The position numbers were made by a program, and so were the translations under genes. Below, in pieces: positions 61,824 to 64,000 of a stretch of DNA of 64,000 nt (the first letter of the stretch is position 1; the number at the start of each line of letters is the position of its first letter). A model generated the notes under the pieces. It made no database searches, was not told the DNA's origin, and saw only the letters and a list, made by a program, of their open reading frames with translations. Source of the DNA: RPQJ01 sp963707145 (lineage in GTDB: Bacteria > Pseudomonadota > Gammaproteobacteria > Steroidobacterales > Steroidobacteraceae); assembly GCA_963707145.1 (NCBI GenBank), contig CAVPOQ010000007.1, positions 124,001 to 188,000 on the forward strand. Reading direction: 5' to 3'.

Positions 61824-62003
61824 ACTGAATCTCCCCTGAACCGGCGCCTGTCGCCTGACTGGCGGCTCCCGGCGGCGCGGCGAGCGGCGATGCTTCCACG
61901 CCGGGTGGGCGGAAGTCCAGAGCACCGCTGTGTCCAGCGCAACGAAGGGCCGTGAATCGGCTAGCATCCCTGCCCCGGGAGCCCATGCTCCGGAGGATTC
62001 AGC

Positions 62004-62945
62004 ATGCGTTCGAACTCCGCGTCCTCGATCCTGGCGCCGCTCGCCGCCTGTGTGTTCGTGCTGGCACTTGCTGCCTGCGGCGGCGGCAAGGAGCCGCCTG
62101 CGGCCACCGCACCGGCGGCAGCGGGACCGCCGGCGGCCCCGACCATCGAGCAGCTGCGCGCGGCGGCGGTGTCGGGCGTCTTCGAGCAGACCGTGACGCT
62201 CGCCGGCGGCAAATACGAAGGTCCGCCCAACGAGGCCGGCGCCGCCTCGCGTCCCGGACTCGTGCTGTGGGAGCCTGCCGTGCGCTTCGGCGACGTGGAC
62301 GGCGCCGCGGGCAGCGAAGCCGTCGCGCTGCTGAGCGCCAGCACCGGTGGCAGCGGCGAGTTCGTGCACGTGGCGGTGTTCGGCGTGCGCGACGGCGCGC
62401 TTGCGAACCTCGGCACCGCACCGTTGGGCGACCGCACGAAGGTGCAGAGCCTGTGGCTCGAGCAGGGCAGGATCGTCATGGACGTGGTCGAGATCGGGCC
62501 CGGCGACGCCGCCTGCTGCCCGACGCAGGTGGCGCGCAAGACCTTCGGCCTCGAGGGCGGTGCGCTCAAGCAGCTCTCGAGCGAGGTGCGCGGCGTGCTC
62601 GCGCTGAGCATGCTCGGGGCCAACGAGTGGACGCTCGTCGAGATGGACGGCCAGCCGTTGCCGGCCGGCGTCGATCCGCCGCTCATCCACTTCGAGCGCG
62701 ACGCGGTGCGCGGCTTCGCTGGCTGCAATCGCTTCAACGCGACCGTGCAGGAGACGAAGCCCGGCGAGATCGACATCGGGCCCGCGGCCGGGACCAAGAT
62801 GGCCTGCCCGCCGCCCGCGATGGAGGTCGAGCGGACGTTCCTCGCGCAGCTCGACAAGGTCAATCGCTACACGTTCCTCGCCGGGCAGCTCGCGCTCGGG
62901 TGGCAGGACGGCGAGCGCAACGGAACGCTGCTGTTGCGCAAGTAG
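62004..62945 (+). CDS. META-domain (HslJ-like) lipoprotein
   Basis: A 313-aa predicted lipoprotein: MRSNSASSILAPLAACVFVL ending in the lipobox LAAC, then an Ala/Pro linker. A central domain has VRFGDVDGAAGSEAVALLSA and AACCPTQVARKTFGLEGGAL. A C-terminal META domain has NEWTLVEMDGQPLPAGVDPP, VRGFAGCNRFNATVQETKPG and AAGTKMACPPPAMEVERTFL, the two-cysteine pattern of HslJ. META proteins are linked to novobiocin/heat responses, but the mechanism is unclear. A strong GGAGG site lies upstream of ATG 62004. Confidence 0.88.
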   Translation: MRSNSASSILAPLAACVFVLALAACGGGKEPPAATAPAAAGPPAAPTIEQLRAAAVSGVFEQTVTLAGGKYEGPPNEAGAASRPGLVLWEPAVRFGDVDGAAGSEAVALLSASTGGSGEFVHVAVFGVRDGALANLGTAPLGDRTKVQSLWLEQGRIVMDVVEIGPGDAACCPTQVARKTFGLEGGALKQLSSEVRGVLALSMLGANEWTLVEMDGQPLPAGVDPPLIHFERDAVRGFAGCNRFNATVQETKPGEIDIGPAAGTKMACPPPAMEVERTFLAQLDKVNRYTFLAGQLALGWQDGERNGTLLLRK

Positions 62946-62971
62946 CGCGCAGGCAGCCGCGGGCGGAGCGC

Positions 62972-64000
62972 TCAGGCGGCGCGCGTGCGGCGGCGCAGGA
63001 TCTTGCCGCCGCGGCCGTCGCGGCGACGCGCCGCCGTCGCCCGCTCGAGGGCGGCGAACGACTCCTCCGCGAAGTGCGCGAGGCTCTCGACCTCCGGCAG
63101 CGCCGACCCGTTGGCGGTGAACCCGAGGATCACCTGTCCGGCGTAGGACATGAACGTCACGTTGAGCCCGATGCCGACGATCAGCGTGGACACCGGGAAC
63201 AGCGCCTCGAGTCGCGCGCCGTTGAGGTACATCGGCCGTTCGGGGCCGCGCACATTGGAGATCAGCACGTTGGCGGGCCGCAGGCCCAGCGATTCGGGAC
63301 TCGCGATGGTCAGCGTCTCGGACATGGCGAAGGCCATGACGGCATACGCGTAGGCCACGTCCTTGCCGAGGCTCCTGAGCTCGGCCTTGGCCGCGCGCGT
63401 GTTCGCCATGATGGCCGCGAGCCGCCGGTCGATCGGCGCCGAGACCGGGCCGAGCGGCGGCCAGATCGCCGAGACGTTGGTCGTGACTTCCCTGGCGTCC
63501 GGGTCGTGCAGCGATACCGGGCAGAGCGCCACGATCGGGTGGTCGGGCGAGCGCCCCATGGCGCGCAGGTAGCGGTTGACGGCGGCGTCGAGCACGCACA
63601 GCGCGATGTCGTTCAGGGTCGCATCCCAGGCGCGCGCAACCGCCTTCACCCGGTCGAGGGGCAGCGCCACGTGCGAGATGGAGCGGGCGTTGTAGATCGG
63701 CTCATTCATCAGCGTCTGCGGCGCCGTGAACGAACGGGTCTGCCGCGGCGTGTACCCGCGCAGCCCGCCGAGCGCCTGCTCGAGCAGGTGCAGCGAGCCG
63801 CGGCTCACCGACAGCGTGCGACGCGCGAGGCGCCGCGCCTCCCGCTCGAGCGTCTCCTGCAGCCCGTGCGGCGTGGGACGCGGGCGACTCACGTGCTCGA
63901 GGCCCGCCGGCGCCCGGATGCGCCGCTCGCGCGGCGACGCGGCCAGCGACTGGCGCAGGATCCGCATCCCGGACTCCCCGTCCACCAGCGCGTGATGGCA
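62972..64000 (-). CDS. Wax-ester synthase/diacylglycerol acyltransferase (WS/DGAT), N-terminus cut by right edge
   Basis: 343 codons of the C-terminal part are visible. The acyltransferase active site His-His-x-x-x-Asp-Gly lies at the very edge (CHHALVDGESGMRILRQSLA). Later family blocks are LNDIALCVLDAAVNRYLRAM, ALCPVSLHDPDAREVTTNVS, NVLISNVRGPERPMYLNGAR, LEALFPVSTLIVGIGLNVTF and MSYAGQVILGFTANGSALPE. These enzymes make wax esters or triacylglycerol from acyl-CoA and alcohols. Only the first part of the N-terminal domain lies outside the window. Confidence 0.93.
   Translation of the reverse strand, partial: CHHALVDGESGMRILRQSLAASPRERRIRAPAGLEHVSRPRPTPHGLQETLEREARRLARRTLSVSRGSLHLLEQALGGLRGYTPRQTRSFTAPQTLMNEPIYNARSISHVALPLDRVKAVARAWDATLNDIALCVLDAAVNRYLRAMGRSPDHPIVALCPVSLHDPDAREVTTNVSAIWPPLGPVSAPIDRRLAAIMANTRAAKAELRSLGKDVAYAYAVMAFAMSETLTIASPESLGLRPANVLISNVRGPERPMYLNGARLEALFPVSTLIVGIGLNVTFMSYAGQVILGFTANGSALPEVESLAHFAEESFAALERATAARRRDGRGGKILRRRTRAA

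Overview
The window is one GC-rich (about 70% by eye) bacterial chromosome segment packed with genes on both strands. Gene content points to a gammaproteobacterium of the Steroidobacterales/Nevskiales/Xanthomonadales kind: secreted S9 peptidases, amidohydrolases with signal peptides, many lipoproteins, DUF3604, GSTs, and a WS/DGAT acyltransferase. That placement is inferred, because no rRNA or other marker gene is present. I saw no tRNA, rRNA or CRISPR array.

About a dozen otherwise intact genes, including the housekeeping gene nadA, carry single-base frameshifts. Most are one extra C or G beside a C/G run. This looks like residual indel error in a long-read assembly rather than mass gene death, so such genes are given as full-length CDSs with the shift located.

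Layout. 0-8 kb: a truncated secreted protein, then a TRAP transporter for organic acids (TakP-like binding protein, DctQ, DctM) overlapping a prolyl oligopeptidase and a YtcJ-type amidohydrolase. 8-15.5 kb: a decayed phytase, a duplicated-domain lipoprotein, a sarcosine-oxidase-like flavoenzyme, a quinone oxidoreductase, small conserved genes, glycerate 2-kinase and a SYLF protein. 15.5-26.9 kb, the most interesting part: a 1193-residue protein joining a PLP aminotransferase to an archaeal-type PEP-carboxylase-like domain. It is divergent from a tightly packed five-gene operon: NfnA-like and NfnB-like flavoprotein reductases, a 2-oxoacid:ferredoxin oxidoreductase (KorA/KorB), and a 736-residue unrecognised protein with a C-terminal ferredoxin domain. 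26.9-29.6 kb: mtnP, mtnA and a class II aldolase, which fit the DHAP-shunt form of 5'-methylthioadenosine salvage. 29.6-34.6 kb: a DUF2834 membrane protein, a second S9 peptidase and a DUF3604 protein.

34.6-39.3 kb is a rearranged scar: three decayed C-terminal pieces of an IS91-like transposase, a GST-like gene, and a carboxylesterase whose N-terminal part is interrupted by an antisense piece of gamma-glutamyltranspeptidase. 39.4-48.4 kb: a diiron ferritin-like protein, a molybdenum hydroxylase (IorA/IorB type) with its MocA-like nucleotidyltransferase, a saccharopine-dehydrogenase-like reductase, nadA-nadB and a MAPEG protein. 48.4-50.8 kb: a glycosyltransferase/TPR gene whose end runs into a lower-GC gene-free stretch. 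50.8-64 kb: a DUF885 metallopeptidase-like protein, an RCK-type potassium channel with a DUF6394-like partner, a serine hydrolase / SRPBCC / DsbA-like operon, a GST, a lipase-like hydrolase, a tandem amidohydrolase pair of which one has lost every metal ligand, a META-domain lipoprotein, and a WS/DGAT acyltransferase cut by the right edge.

How the central module may work (inference): the fusion would turn PEP into oxaloacetate and transaminate it. KorAB would interconvert 2-oxoglutarate and succinyl-CoA with ferredoxin. The Nfn-like pair would exchange electrons between ferredoxin and NAD(P)H. The ferredoxin-tailed protein would be a dedicated carrier or extra subunit.
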